A DNA stretch of 64,000 nt from Virgibacillus salexigens (GCF_014905415.1 NZ_BNEO01000003.1:289318-353317); one strand, 5' to 3'. Shown: positions 1 to 8,171, counted from the stretch's first letter. Notes: generated by a model not told the origin, from the sequence alone. A program made the numbers and translations.

Positions 1-678
1 CCTTTAGAATATAACCATGTTTTTTCTATGGAAGGGGTATTTGATCATTATACCGATCCATCGTTAATCATTCGGAATGGTATAAAGCAGGAAATCCCTT
101 CGCTTTCCGAGGTAGAACGTGTCTATTTTGAAAAATTTGGTCCATTGGAAGCTTTCCATACTTCTGGAGGGACGTCAACTTTATCCATATCTTATCCTCA
201 TTTAAAAACCTTAGAATATAAAACGATTCGCTATCCAGGTCATGCAGAAAAATTCAAGCTGCTTGTTGATTTAAATCTAACAAAAGCTGGTTATGAAGTA
301 GAAATGAATGGACAAAAAGTTAGTCCAAGAGATGTGTTTTTAAAAGTGCTTGATCCTATTGTTGAACTAGGAGATAAGGATGATGCCGTCTTACTAAGAG
401 TAATTGTTTCCGGTGAAAAAGAAGGACGACAAAAAACATATGCTTATGAAATGACAACGTATAAGGATAGAGCGAACCAAGTTACAGCGATGGCTAGAGC
501 AACAGCAAATACGATTTCTGTAGTAGCCCAAATGATTGGAAATAACAAAATTACGAAGAAAGGGGTGTATCCACCAGAACAAATTGTACCAGGAGAAGTA
601 TATATCGCTGAGATGGAAAAACGTGGTGTTATGATTGTAGAAAAAGAAAGTACAGAAAAAACACATGTAAATACGTAA
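1..678 (+). CDS. Saccharopine dehydrogenase-like / lysine 6-dehydrogenase, C-terminal part (5' end outside window)
   Basis: The reading frame is open from base 1, so the gene is cut by the window edge and only about 225 C-terminal residues are visible. They resemble the C-terminal domain of saccharopine dehydrogenase-family oxidoreductases, including the stretch with [15 protein letters not shown] and the GVYPPEQIV motif near the end. The N-terminal Rossmann domain is not in view. In Bacillaceae such proteins are often lysine 6-dehydrogenases, which oxidise L-lysine to 2-aminoadipate semialdehyde. The facing glutarate-type operon (2171-6083) fits that role. The family is fairly sure; the substrate is inferred. 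Confidence 0.75.
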   Translation, partial: PLEYNHVFSMEGVFDHYTDPSLIIRNGIKQEIPSLSEVERVYFEKFGPLEAFHTSGGTSTLSISYPHLKTLEYKTIRYPGHAEKFKLLVDLNLTKAGYEVEMNGQKVSPRDVFLKVLDPIVELGDKDDAVLLRVIVSGEKEGRQKTYAYEMTTYKDRANQVTAMARATANTISVVAQMIGNNKITKKGVYPPEQIVPGEVYIAEMEKRGVMIVEKESTEKTHVNT

Positions 679-689
679 AATGAAGGTTA

Positions 690-713
690 TCCCTCTGCAA
701 TGATAGCGGAGGG
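690..713 (+). terminator. Stem-loop after the dehydrogenase gene
   Basis: TCCCTCTGC and GCGGAGGGA pair (one G-U) around a short loop just after the stop codon. Only three T residues follow, so it is a weak terminator or an mRNA-stabilising hairpin. Confidence 0.45.
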
Positions 714-764
714 ATTTACCTATATCCGTGAACTAGCTATTCAATTGTCTTAAGGAGCTTGCCT

Positions 765-1517
765 ATGAATCAAAGTGTGAATAAAGCATTAAAATTACTA
801 GACTTGTTTAGAGAAGGATCGCATGAATTATCATTGAAAGATATTGCAGATCAAGCTAGAATACCTAAACCTACAGCATACCGGCTTTTAACGGTTTTAG
901 AACAGAATGGTTTCTTACATAAATCAAAAGAATCGGAACAGGAGGCAAGGTATCGGTTAGGTTTAAAATTACTAGAGCTTGGCAACCTTGTTTCTGATAG
1001 ACTAGAAGTAAGAGGAATTGCTTTACCATATATGGAGGAATTAGCGAAAGAAATAAATGAAGTCATTCACTTAGTCATTATTAATCAAGACGAAGCAACT
1101 TATATAGAAAAAGTGGAAAGTTCACGTGCACTGAGGCTTTATACAAAAGTGGGAAAAAGTGTTCCGTTGTACATCGGTTCTGGTCCAAAATTGTTATTAG
1201 CCTTCCAAACCAAAGAGAGGCAAGAGGAAATTATCAATCAATCAAAGCTTGTGGCTATTCATCGTCCAATTGAGAAAGAGCGTTTAAGAGTAGAATTACA
1301 ACAAATTCAAGCACAAGGGTACGCATATAGTATTGCTGAACAAGACGAGGATACAACTGGAATATCTTATCCCATTTACAATCATCAGCAGCAGGTTATT
1401 GCTGCACTAGCCGTAAGTGGTCTCACAAGTCATTTCGAAGGAGATGATTTAGAACATATTAAGGTAGAAACAAAAATAACAGCACTAGACATTTCACGAA
1501 GGCTTGGTTATCGATAA
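765..1517 (+). CDS. IclR-family transcriptional regulator
   Basis: About 250 residues, the usual IclR length. The N-terminal winged helix-turn-helix (about residues 5-65) contains LKDIADQARIPKPTAYRLL. The C-terminal effector-binding domain (about 75-250) contains YIGSGPKLLLAF, close to the usual G.G.alL.f pattern. I place the start at ATG 765 because AAGGAG at 752-757 is 7 nt upstream; a TTG at 759 would be too close. IclR proteins usually sense small carboxylates or aromatics and control adjacent catabolic genes, so the flanking lysine/glutarate-type genes are plausible targets (inference). Confidence 0.9.
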   Translation: MNQSVNKALKLLDLFREGSHELSLKDIADQARIPKPTAYRLLTVLEQNGFLHKSKESEQEARYRLGLKLLELGNLVSDRLEVRGIALPYMEELAKEINEVIHLVIINQDEATYIEKVESSRALRLYTKVGKSVPLYIGSGPKLLLAFQTKERQEEIINQSKLVAIHRPIEKERLRVELQQIQAQGYAYSIAEQDEDTTGISYPIYNHQQQVIAALAVSGLTSHFEGDDLEHIKVETKITALDISRRLGYR

Positions 1518-1545
1518 GCTGTGTGGATGGGGGAGGAGATAAGAA

Positions 1546-1875
1546 ATGAACACAATATTTATCGCAGGTCATGCAAGATTACCATCAGGAATGGCTGCTC
1601 AAAGTATTTATGAGACATTAACCATTACAGCAGAAATTGATAAAAAATATGGTGTTATAGTAGCGGCAGGATGTACATTAGCTACCGACCACGGCAAAAG
1701 TTTCGTTCAACAATTATTACGAGGTCACAGTTTACAAGATGGTATTGATAAACCAGTTGAAATATTAAAGTCACATTATCTAGGAAAGGCAGGTAATGCG
1801 TTAGCTTCTGCTTTAAAAGATTTGTACAAGCAATATGTGGTGCTTTGTGAGAATACCAGTGAACGAACATCTTAA
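1546..1875 (+). CDS. DUF3870 family protein
   Basis: A 109-residue cytoplasmic protein resembling the small DUF3870 family, with N-terminal TIFIAGHARLPSGMAA and a VVAAGCTLATDHGK segment. The family has no established function as far as I know. A good site (GGGAGGAG) precedes the ATG. It follows the IclR gene by 28 nt in the same direction and is probably co-transcribed with it. The conserved Cys and His in AAGCTLATDHGK could be functional residues, but this is a guess. Confidence 0.7.
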   Translation: MNTIFIAGHARLPSGMAAQSIYETLTITAEIDKKYGVIVAAGCTLATDHGKSFVQQLLRGHSLQDGIDKPVEILKSHYLGKAGNALASALKDLYKQYVVLCENTSERTS

Positions 1876-1968
1876 AAGAAAGAGATTAGAATGATAGTGT
1901 AAAGCAAAATTCGTAATGAACGATTTTAATTTAGTGAAGTTAGATGAATCAGGATGGGGAGGCAGTTG

Positions 1969-2038
1969 ATATTGTTGAGACGTCTCAACGAACAATATGG
2001 CTCACTCAGGTAATACGATTTTGCTTACCCGAGTGAGC
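1969..2038. repeat. Two adjacent inverted repeats in the gap between DUF3870 and gabD
   Basis: A perfect 14-bp palindrome, TTGAGACGTCTCAA (1975-1988), sits inside a longer ATATTGT...ACAATAT inverted repeat. It is followed at about 2000-2038 by a second inverted repeat with arms GCTCACTC-GGTAA / TTACC-GAGTGAGC. Neither has a T-run. They lie between convergent transcription units and could be protein-binding sites or hairpins. I see no convincing gene in 1876-2170. Confidence 0.5.
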
Positions 2039-2170
2039 TGATAACGTGCTCGCGAAGGACAAGAAGGATCGTTTTCCAAATCACTTCAGAAATATATTCT
2101 CAGCAGCAGGTGAATAACACAAAAACCTAAGGCGTTTTTGATTTTCGTGGCGAATGTAATGAACTTGCCT

Positions 2171-3622
2171 TTACTTAGAATCGATTCCTATCGAGATGTA
2201 TTTTTTCTCTAGGAATTCATCCATACCATGATGACCGCCTTCTTTACCGATACCAGACTGTTTAATTCCACCAAATGGAGCTTCAGGTGTCGCTGGAAAT
2301 ACATCATTCACGCCTACGATGCCATAGTCGAGCTTCTCAGAAACGCGAATGGCTCGATTTGTATTCTCAGTGAAAACATATGCTGCTAAGCCATAATCTG
2401 TATTATTTGCTTGCTTAATCACTTCTGATTCATCTGTAAAGGTTTGAATGGGGATGACAGGGCCGAAGGTTTCTTCATGCATAATCTTCATCTCATCAGA
2501 AATGTTTGATAGGATTGTCGGCTTATAATAATGTCCATCTAACTTGTCATTCCATTGTTCACCACCACATTCAACAATAGCACCTTTTTCCGTGGCATCT
2601 TTTACATGATCATGTACTTTTTCACAAGCTTTTTGATTAATTAATGGACCAAGGTCTACCTCGTTCTCTAAACCAGATCCTAGTTTTAATTGAGAAACTT
2701 TGGCTTTTAATAGATTAGCGAAATCATTGGCAATATGTTGATGAACATAGAGACGATTGGTGCATATACATGTTTGGCCATTATTTCTAAACTTACTGCC
2801 TATAACGAGGGAAGTGGCTTTATCCAAATCTGCATCCGCAAAGACAATACTTGGTGCGTGACCACCTAATTCAAGGGAGAGTTTTTTAACCTGCTGTGCA
2901 CTTTCACGGATTAAATACTTCCCTACTGCAGTAGAACCAGTGAATGTAATATGTTGAACTACTTTATTCGTAAGTAATTGTTGTCCAATGGCTTTGGCAT
3001 CTCCAGTCACTAAATTAACAACACCATTTGGAACTCCAGCACGCTCAAAGATTTTCATGATTTCGATTGCGGAAAGAGGTGTCTCGGGTGCTGGTTTTAA
3101 AACAACCGTACATCCTGCAGCTAAGGCAGGTGCTAGTTTTCTGGTGATCATGGAAGAAGGAAAGTTCCAAGGTGTTATCGCTCCAACAACCCCAACTGCT
3201 TGAGGAATCACCATCAGACGTTTTGAATTAGTTGATGAAGGGAGCCACTCTCCATAATTTCGACTAGCCTCTTCTGCATACCATAATAAAAAGTTAGCAG
3301 CCCCTTTAACTTCACCAATTGCTTCGTTTAATGGTTTTCCTTGTTCCATAGTTAAGATTTTACCTAATCGTTCTGCATCTTCCTGCATCAGCTGATACGC
3401 CTTATATAAATAACGAGACCGTTCTCTCCCGGTTTTTTGACTCCACTGTGGAAAAGCTTCGTCTGCCGCTGTAATTGCTTTAGCTGTTTCCTTGGCTCCA
3501 GCATGCGCGACCTTGGTGATCGGTTCTAAGGTGGCAGGATTATAAATTGTTTCTGTATGAGCTTCGCTAATAGCTTCCCATTTCCCATTAATAAAGATAC
3601 TTTTAGTCAACGATTCAAACAT
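2171..3622 (-). CDS. gabD: NAD(P)-dependent succinate/glutarate-semialdehyde dehydrogenase
   Basis: A full-length aldehyde dehydrogenase of 483 residues. It has the cofactor-binding TPWNFPSSMITRKLAPALAAG segment, FTGSTAVG, the general-base glutamate in LELGGHAPSIVF and the catalytic cysteine in NNGQTCICTNR. This is the GabD pattern, oxidising succinate semialdehyde to succinate. Close homologues also oxidise glutarate semialdehyde, which suits its neighbours. It is the last gene of the reverse-strand operon after the CoA-transferase and acyl-CoA dehydrogenase. An 86-bp gap contains a 7-bp hairpin (3651-3671), and GGAGG precedes the ATG. The substrate is inferred from context. Confidence 0.9.
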   Translation of the reverse strand: MFESLTKSIFINGKWEAISEAHTETIYNPATLEPITKVAHAGAKETAKAITAADEAFPQWSQKTGRERSRYLYKAYQLMQEDAERLGKILTMEQGKPLNEAIGEVKGAANFLLWYAEEASRNYGEWLPSSTNSKRLMVIPQAVGVVGAITPWNFPSSMITRKLAPALAAGCTVVLKPAPETPLSAIEIMKIFERAGVPNGVVNLVTGDAKAIGQQLLTNKVVQHITFTGSTAVGKYLIRESAQQVKKLSLELGGHAPSIVFADADLDKATSLVIGSKFRNNGQTCICTNRLYVHQHIANDFANLLKAKVSQLKLGSGLENEVDLGPLINQKACEKVHDHVKDATEKGAIVECGGEQWNDKLDGHYYKPTILSNISDEMKIMHEETFGPVIPIQTFTDESEVIKQANNTDYGLAAYVFTENTNRAIRVSEKLDYGIVGVNDVFPATPEAPFGGIKQSGIGKEGGHHGMDEFLEKKYISIGIDSK

Positions 3623-3708
3623 ATAAGCAGCCTCCTTGTAACAAGTCCAAACACCTGGTATAATCAGGTGTCTCGTTTATTTATAGTCTATTCAAAAAGC
3701 TCGTTGAA

Positions 3709-4917
3709 TTAGAACTTAGTGAACTCACTTTGATTCCATGCGGGTAGCATTTTATTTAAATTTTTATCTTGTCGGTATCCAAGTGCGTATTCTGCTTGCA
3801 TCACCGTATGAATTTCTCTCGTACCTTCATAAATTACAGGTGCTTTTGAATTTCGAAGATAGCGTTCTACTGGGTATTCATCTGAATATCCGTAAGCACC
3901 ATGGACCTGAACAGCATCATCCGCAGCCTTATTTGCAAAATCGCATGCTTGCCATTTCGCTAAAGATGTTTCTCTCGTATTACGTTTTCCTTCATTCTTC
4001 AGCTCACCTGCTCGGTATACCAGTAGTCTGCTCATCTGTAATCCTGCTTCCATATTTGCAATCATTTGCTGGACAAGTTGATGTTTACCAATCTCCTTGC
4101 CAAATGTTGCTCGTTCGTGGCAATACTTCACACTTGCTTCTAGGCACGCCATAATTTGACCAACTGCACCAGCAGCTACAGTAAATCTACCATTATCTAA
4201 TGCAGACATAGCAATTTTAAATCCTTCTCCTTCTTCACCAAGTAAGTTTTCCTTTGGTACTTTGATGTGATCGAAGAAAATTTCACCTGTATTACCTGAA
4301 CGAATACCTAGTTTTCCTTTAATTGCTTTGGACGAGAATCCTTCCCATTCTCTTTCAATGATAAATGCCGAGATTCCTTTATGTTTTTCTGAACGATCCT
4401 TCGTATATGCAAACACAAGAAAGTGGTCGGCCATATCACATAAAGAAATCCATGTTTTTTGACCATTTAAAATATAATAATCTCCTTGTTTTACAGCAGT
4501 TGTTTCCATACTAGCAACGTCTGAACCAGCCCCAGGCTCGGTTAAACCAAAGGCCCCAATTTTCATACCTTTTGCTTGTGGTACGAGGTACTTTTGTTTT
4601 TGTTCTTCATTTCCCCATTGAAGTAAAGTCATGCTATTTAAACCTGTATGAACAGACACAGCTGTACGAAATGCAGTATCTCCTCGTTCTAATTCCTCAC
4701 AAACAATTGCAAGCGAATTATAGTCCATACCACTGCCGCCATATTCTTCAGGTATACAAACACCCATGAGTCCTAACTCTGCAAGTTTAGGAATGATAGC
4801 GGGATCAAATTTCCCTTGTCTATCCCATTCGCTGATATAAGGCATAATTTCCTTATCTGTAAGATTACGTACGGTTTCTCTTAGCATTTCTTGTTCTTCT
4901 GTAAAATGGAAGTTCAT
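3709..4917 (-). CDS. Acyl-CoA dehydrogenase, glutaryl-CoA dehydrogenase-like
   Basis: A flavoprotein acyl-CoA dehydrogenase of about 400 residues. It has FGLTEPGAGSD (FAD/substrate loop), NGQKTWIS, HERATFGK and the catalytic-base motif YEGTREIHT. Two features resemble glutaryl-CoA dehydrogenase: the base motif is followed by H, as in YEGTHDIH, and ERGDTAFRTAVSV aligns with the region whose Arg binds the distal carboxylate (ERVDSGYRSMMSV in the human enzyme, from memory). The start is ATG 4917 (8 nt from AAGGAG), not GTG 4923. With the CoA-transferase upstream it would convert glutaryl-CoA to crotonyl-CoA. Family certain; substrate inferred. Confidence 0.85.
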   Translation of the reverse strand: MNFHFTEEQEMLRETVRNLTDKEIMPYISEWDRQGKFDPAIIPKLAELGLMGVCIPEEYGGSGMDYNSLAIVCEELERGDTAFRTAVSVHTGLNSMTLLQWGNEEQKQKYLVPQAKGMKIGAFGLTEPGAGSDVASMETTAVKQGDYYILNGQKTWISLCDMADHFLVFAYTKDRSEKHKGISAFIIEREWEGFSSKAIKGKLGIRSGNTGEIFFDHIKVPKENLLGEEGEGFKIAMSALDNGRFTVAAGAVGQIMACLEASVKYCHERATFGKEIGKHQLVQQMIANMEAGLQMSRLLVYRAGELKNEGKRNTRETSLAKWQACDFANKAADDAVQVHGAYGYSDEYPVERYLRNSKAPVIYEGTREIHTVMQAEYALGYRQDKNLNKMLPAWNQSEFTKF

Positions 4918-4934
4918 AAACACATCTCCTTTTA

Positions 4935-6083
4935 TTAATTGGTTGGATTTTCATTAAGAATAGCTTGATTATGTTCACCTGGATCAGGTGGATGATGTCG
5001 ATATGAAACAGGAGTACGAGACAATTTTAATGGACTGCCTATCATGTTGATGATACCGGCTGTTGGATGTGACAGATCGATGAACATGTTTCGTGCATTT
5101 AATTGTGCATCATTAGCTACTTCAGCAATATTCTGAATTGGTCCGCATGGAATGCCTCTTGCCTTACACTCATCCATCCACTCATTTGCTTCCTTTTGTA
5201 AGAATAATTCTTGTAGAACAGGTATCAGTTTGTCACGATGCTTAACCCGATCAGGATTAGTAGTAAATCTAGGGTCTGTTTTTAAATCGGGCTTTTGAAT
5301 AATATCGCATAACGCTCGAAATTGCTTGTCATTTCCAACTGCAATGACCATTTCTCCGTCTTTTGCACAAAAGGTTTGATAGGGGACAATATTTGCATGA
5401 TGATTTCCAAGTTGGAATGGGATTTGACCGGACATTAAATAATTACTTCCTACATTTACAAGAGCACTTACTGCTGCATCATATAGGGCAATATCGAGTT
5501 TTTGTCCTTTTCCAGATTGGTTTCTTTCAATTAATGCACCTTGTATGCCAATACATGCGTACATCCCTGTTAATATATCTGAAATAGCAACCCCCATTTT
5601 CTGTGGTCCAGTTTCTTTATCACCAGTTATACTCATAAGTCCGCTCATGGCTTGAATGATAAAATCATAACCTGGCATATCCTTCAATGGACCAGTTTCA
5701 CCAAATCCAGTAATTGAACAATAAATAATTCCTGAGTTAATAGATGATAATGTGTCATAGTCTAAACCAAATCGTTCCATTGTTCCTGTACGAAAGTTAT
5801 TAATAATTACATCGCTATTTTTTACAAGATTTTTGATTTGAGTAATCCCTTCTTGCGATTTTAAATCAAGGGTAATGCTTTTTTTATTGCGATTTGCACA
5901 TAGATAATAAGCACTAACACCTTCTTGAAAAGGTGGCCCCCATCTTCGTGTTTCATCACTTCCACCAGGAGCTTCTACTTTGATAACTTCAGCCCCTAGA
6001 TCCCCAAGAATCATTGAACAGTAAGGACCAGCCAACACTCGGGACAAATCAAGAATACGAATATGTTCCAGAGCACCTGTCAT
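4935..6083 (-). CDS. Family III CoA-transferase (CaiB/BaiF type)
   Basis: A 382-residue CoA-transferase. N-terminal RILDLSRVLAGPYCSMILGDLGAEVIKVE is the family hallmark, followed by GPPFQEGVSAYYLCANRNKK-type residues. The probable catalytic aspartate lies in GVAISDILTG. Such enzymes move CoA between carboxylates without ATP. Next to a glutaryl-CoA dehydrogenase-like gene the likely acceptor is glutarate, perhaps with succinyl-CoA as donor, as in human SUGCT. It is first in a reverse operon, 17 nt before the acyl-CoA dehydrogenase gene, with its own promoter and a structured leader. Confidence 0.88.
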   Translation of the reverse strand: MTGALEHIRILDLSRVLAGPYCSMILGDLGAEVIKVEAPGGSDETRRWGPPFQEGVSAYYLCANRNKKSITLDLKSQEGITQIKNLVKNSDVIINNFRTGTMERFGLDYDTLSSINSGIIYCSITGFGETGPLKDMPGYDFIIQAMSGLMSITGDKETGPQKMGVAISDILTGMYACIGIQGALIERNQSGKGQKLDIALYDAAVSALVNVGSNYLMSGQIPFQLGNHHANIVPYQTFCAKDGEMVIAVGNDKQFRALCDIIQKPDLKTDPRFTTNPDRVKHRDKLIPVLQELFLQKEANEWMDECKARGIPCGPIQNIAEVANDAQLNARNMFIDLSHPTAGIINMIGSPLKLSRTPVSYRHHPPDPGEHNQAILNENPTN

Positions 6084-6151
6084 GTTTTCACTCCTTTTAT
6101 AAAGAATAGGTTAATTATCATAGCTTCTTAAGCATATGATGAGAAGCCGGT

Positions 6152-6217
6152 AAAAAATAAAAAAGCCAATTCAAATAAATTACAGAACTTCTGTAATTCA
6201 ATCTGAACTGGCTTTTA
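6152..6217 (-). terminator. Intrinsic terminator inside the leader of the CoA-transferase operon
   Basis: Read on the reverse strand, a long imperfect hairpin (outer arms AAAAGCCAGTTCA / TGAATTGGCTTTT, inner perfect ATTACAGAA / TTCTGTAAT) is followed by TTTTTTATTTTTT. It lies between the promoter at 6322-6350 and the start codon at 6083. It would therefore stop transcription before the operon unless prevented, which suggests attenuation. Confidence 0.7.
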
Positions 6218-6254
6218 TCTGTTGAGTCAGTTCTGGCATGGAACTGTGAACAGA
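6218..6254 (-). promoter_or_regulatory. Upstream leader hairpin competing with the terminator
   Basis: On the reverse strand TCTGTT-CA-CAGTTC pairs with GAACTG-ACTC-AACAGA. The GAACTG arm (6228-6233) could instead pair with a second CAGTTC (6205-6210) that forms part of the terminator's 5' arm. These alternatives are the layout expected of an attenuator. The ligand or protein signal is unknown. Confidence 0.5.
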
Positions 6255-6321
6255 TTAGGCAGCGAATTGATAGGTAATTAAAAGAGCTATTTAGCAACAA
6301 GCTAATTAATTCTTATTTTTC

Positions 6322-6350
6322 AGTATACTATGATAATTAATATTTGTAAA
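6322..6350 (-). promoter_or_regulatory. Sigma-A promoter of the CoA-transferase/gabD operon
   Basis: On the reverse strand TTTACA and TATACT are separated by 17 bp, close to consensus. The predicted transcript has a leader of about 230 nt before the ATG at 6083. Confidence 0.8.
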
Positions 6351-6358
6351 CGCTTTCC
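6345..6358. promoter_or_regulatory. Candidate CcpA (cre) site over the -35 region
   Basis: TGTAAACGCTTTCC matches the catabolite-response element pattern (TGWAANCGNTNWCA) at all but the last position, and it overlaps the -35 box of the operon promoter. This predicts glucose repression of the pathway. Confidence 0.65.
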
Positions 6359-6376
6359 GGGACGATTTTTTGATAA

Positions 6377-6405
6377 AAATCCCCAGGCAATTAGATGCCT
6401 GGGTG
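6377..6405 (-). terminator. Terminator at the end of the structured RNA region
   Basis: On the reverse strand CCCAGGCA and TGCCTGGG pair across a 6-nt loop, followed by GATTTTTATC. Only the reverse strand has the T-run, so transcription of the structured region runs in that direction. Confidence 0.8.
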
Positions 6406-6711
6406 TAAACTTATGAATATAAGCAATATAGAAGAGGACCAGCGACTAATGAGACTTCCTTCGACTCCCAGTTATCATCGGTTCCTGAAAGTCACCGTAA
6501 TTCCATTATTGAGGAACGGAAGACCGACGAAAAACGGCACGATGCTTGCCAACGTCGAACCATCCCCGAATACCGGGGCGAGCCCATACGTCGCCTAACG
6601 GTCTTGCTTTTCTGATGTCTAGCATGAAAGGGCTACCTCCTAGAGGACTAAAGCGTCCTTCCTTTGTGGTAAAAACCACCACATCGGAAGGAACTTAAGC
6701 TTGTCGGAGGT
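6383..6711 (-). ncRNA. Candidate structured non-coding RNA downstream of mreBH
   Basis: This gene-free stretch is richer in G+C than its surroundings and full of nested complementary segments. On the reverse strand these include: ACCTCC/GGAGGT (6706-6711 with 6635-6640) enclosing a stem of about 8-9 bp; AAGACCG/CGGTCTT (6599-6605 with 6520-6526) enclosing several hairpins such as GGCGA/TCGCC and CCCCG/CGGGG; and GACTTTCAG/CTGGGAGTC (6485-6493 with 6463-6471), which pairs fully only with U-G wobbles on that strand. It ends in an intrinsic terminator. I compared it from memory with T-box, lysine, M-box, ydaO, glmS, RNase P, tmRNA, 6S and SRP RNAs and found no match. It may be read from mreBH or from its own promoter, which I could not identify. 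Confidence 0.6.
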
Positions 6712-6734
6712 ATTTGCCTTTTATGCTTTTCTTT

Positions 6735-7742
6735 CTACTTTGTGGCTTTTTGCAGTTTTGTGATCATTTTTAATGCGCGTCCGGTTCCGACTGCTACGGA
6801 TTCTAAAGGATTTGGTGCAAGATGGACAGGGACGATAATTTCAGTAGATAACCATTCTTGCATGCCATTAAGCATGGAGCCACCGCCTGTTAGAACAATA
6901 CCATGATCTACAATATCTCCACTTAATTCTGGAGGGCAGTTTTCTAATGTAGCACGTATGGTCTCTAGAACTTGTTCCAAGGATTCTTTTAATGCAAGAT
7001 GAATTTCTTGAGATGTAATTGTAACCGTCTTAGGTAAACCTGTTACCATATCACGTCCTCGGATTTCCATTGTTTCTTCTTTGTGATTCGGATGTGCATA
7101 ACCAATTTCCATCTTGATATTCTCAGCCGTACGTTCACCAATTAGGATATTATAATTCTTGCGGATGTGATGAATGATTTCTTCATCCATTTTATCTCCA
7201 CCAATACGAACGGAATTACAGGAAACGACACCTCCGAATGAAATAATTCCTACTTCTGAAGTACCGCCTCCGATGTCGACAATGACATTGGCAACAGGCT
7301 CATCAACTGGCAGATCAGCACCAATTGCAGCAGCAATTGGCTCTTCAATAAGATGGACTTGTTTTGCTCCATAGCTTGTGACAGCATTGTGGATAGCACG
7401 ACGTTCTACGGTAGTACTGCCTGATGGTGTACAAACAACTACAACTGGTTTTCGCATGGACATGCCAATTTTCTTACTAACTTTCTTCAAAAATTCTTTT
7501 AACATTTGTGCAGTGACATCATAATCCGCAATCACTCCATCTTTTAGTGGGCGAATCGGTATGATATTTTGTGGGGTTTTACCCACCATTTCCTTTGCTT
7601 CTGCTCCAACAGCGACTACTTGCTTGGTATTTACATCAATTGCTACAACAGATGGTTCATTCAAAACGATTCCTTTTGACTTTGAGTATATTAGAATGTT
7701 TGCAGTACCAAGATCGATTCCAATCTCCGCAGTAGATAACAT
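6735..7742 (-). CDS. mreBH: Rod-shape protein, MreB paralogue MreBH
   Basis: A 335-residue bacterial actin. It has the phosphate-binding motifs [15 protein letters not shown] and [18 protein letters not shown] and the adenosine motif [11 protein letters not shown]. It is closer to what I recall of B. subtilis MreBH than to MreB or Mbl: the start [17 protein letters not shown] and the [19 protein letters not shown] and MEIRGRDLVTGLPKT segments all agree. MreBH forms membrane-associated filaments and guides lytic enzymes such as LytE to the side wall. It is a lone reverse gene with a possible SigI element upstream, and the structured RNA follows its stop codon. Confidence 0.9.
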   Translation of the reverse strand: MLSTAEIGIDLGTANILIYSKSKGIVLNEPSVVAIDVNTKQVVAVGAEAKEMVGKTPQNIIPIRPLKDGVIADYDVTAQMLKEFLKKVSKKIGMSMRKPVVVVCTPSGSTTVERRAIHNAVTSYGAKQVHLIEEPIAAAIGADLPVDEPVANVIVDIGGGTSEVGIISFGGVVSCNSVRIGGDKMDEEIIHHIRKNYNILIGERTAENIKMEIGYAHPNHKEETMEIRGRDMVTGLPKTVTITSQEIHLALKESLEQVLETIRATLENCPPELSGDIVDHGIVLTGGGSMLNGMQEWLSTEIIVPVHLAPNPLESVAVGTGRALKMITKLQKATK

Positions 7743-8171
7743 AATATAGATCCTCCAATGATGACAGATTTCTTTTATATAAATTCTCTTCTTTCATATA
7801 GTTTTAGGGGGTAGATATACAAGTGTTAGTAATTAGTAATAGATTTTTTTCCAAATATCCTTATTATACAACAAAAAAACTATTATTTACGACAGAATAC
7901 GTAACATTTGGATTACAAATTGATAGAATTTGAAATAAACAAGCCGCTTTTTTTAGGTTGTCAAGCCGAATTTTGATGAAATTTTTTCCTCTACTATTAT
8001 TATTTTCATGTATACCCTATTTTCCCATGAAACTAACTCCTATTAATATAAGGTTTTTAGATTTAAAGAGCAAGAGAAAATACGATTGGTAACGGCTGCC
8101 AAAAATATTACAAAAAATCCATGCTATGATGATCTTGCACGAAACAAAAACCAAAGGAGTGTGTAAGAAAC
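7743..8171. other. Divergent intergenic region between mreBH and the CAP-protein gene
   Basis: An AT-rich 429-bp region without an ORF I would defend. It holds the start regions of both flanking genes. Upstream of 8172 there is a TATGAT (8125-8130) without a good -35, then a strong AAAGGAG site. No terminator or repeat is evident. Confidence 0.6.
7807..7812 (-). promoter_or_regulatory. Possible SigI-type -35 element upstream of mreBH
   Basis: The reverse strand reads ACCCCC about 65 nt before the mreBH ATG. That is the -35 core I recall for SigI promoters, and B. subtilis mreBH belongs to the SigI regulon. I do not see an exact CGAA -10 at the expected distance, so this is tentative. Confidence 0.3.

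Noticed and set aside
1916..1969. 17-codon peptide MNDFNLVKLDESGWGGS
   Set aside because: The sequence is peptide-like, but no ribosome-binding site or partner gene supports it.
6118..6300. 60-codon reverse frame in the leader of the CoA-transferase operon, as a leader peptide
   Set aside because: TTG start without a Shine-Dalgarno sequence, and it runs through the terminator hairpin.
6395..6598. 67-codon frame on the + strand inside the structured region
   Set aside because: It has no ribosome-binding site, resembles no protein and its bases are explained by the nested stems.
6383..6711. Identification as M-box, lysine riboswitch, glmS, ydaO, RNase P or tmRNA
   Set aside because: I compared remembered core sequences of each; only isolated words such as GTTAGGCGA recall the M-box, and the rest does not fit.
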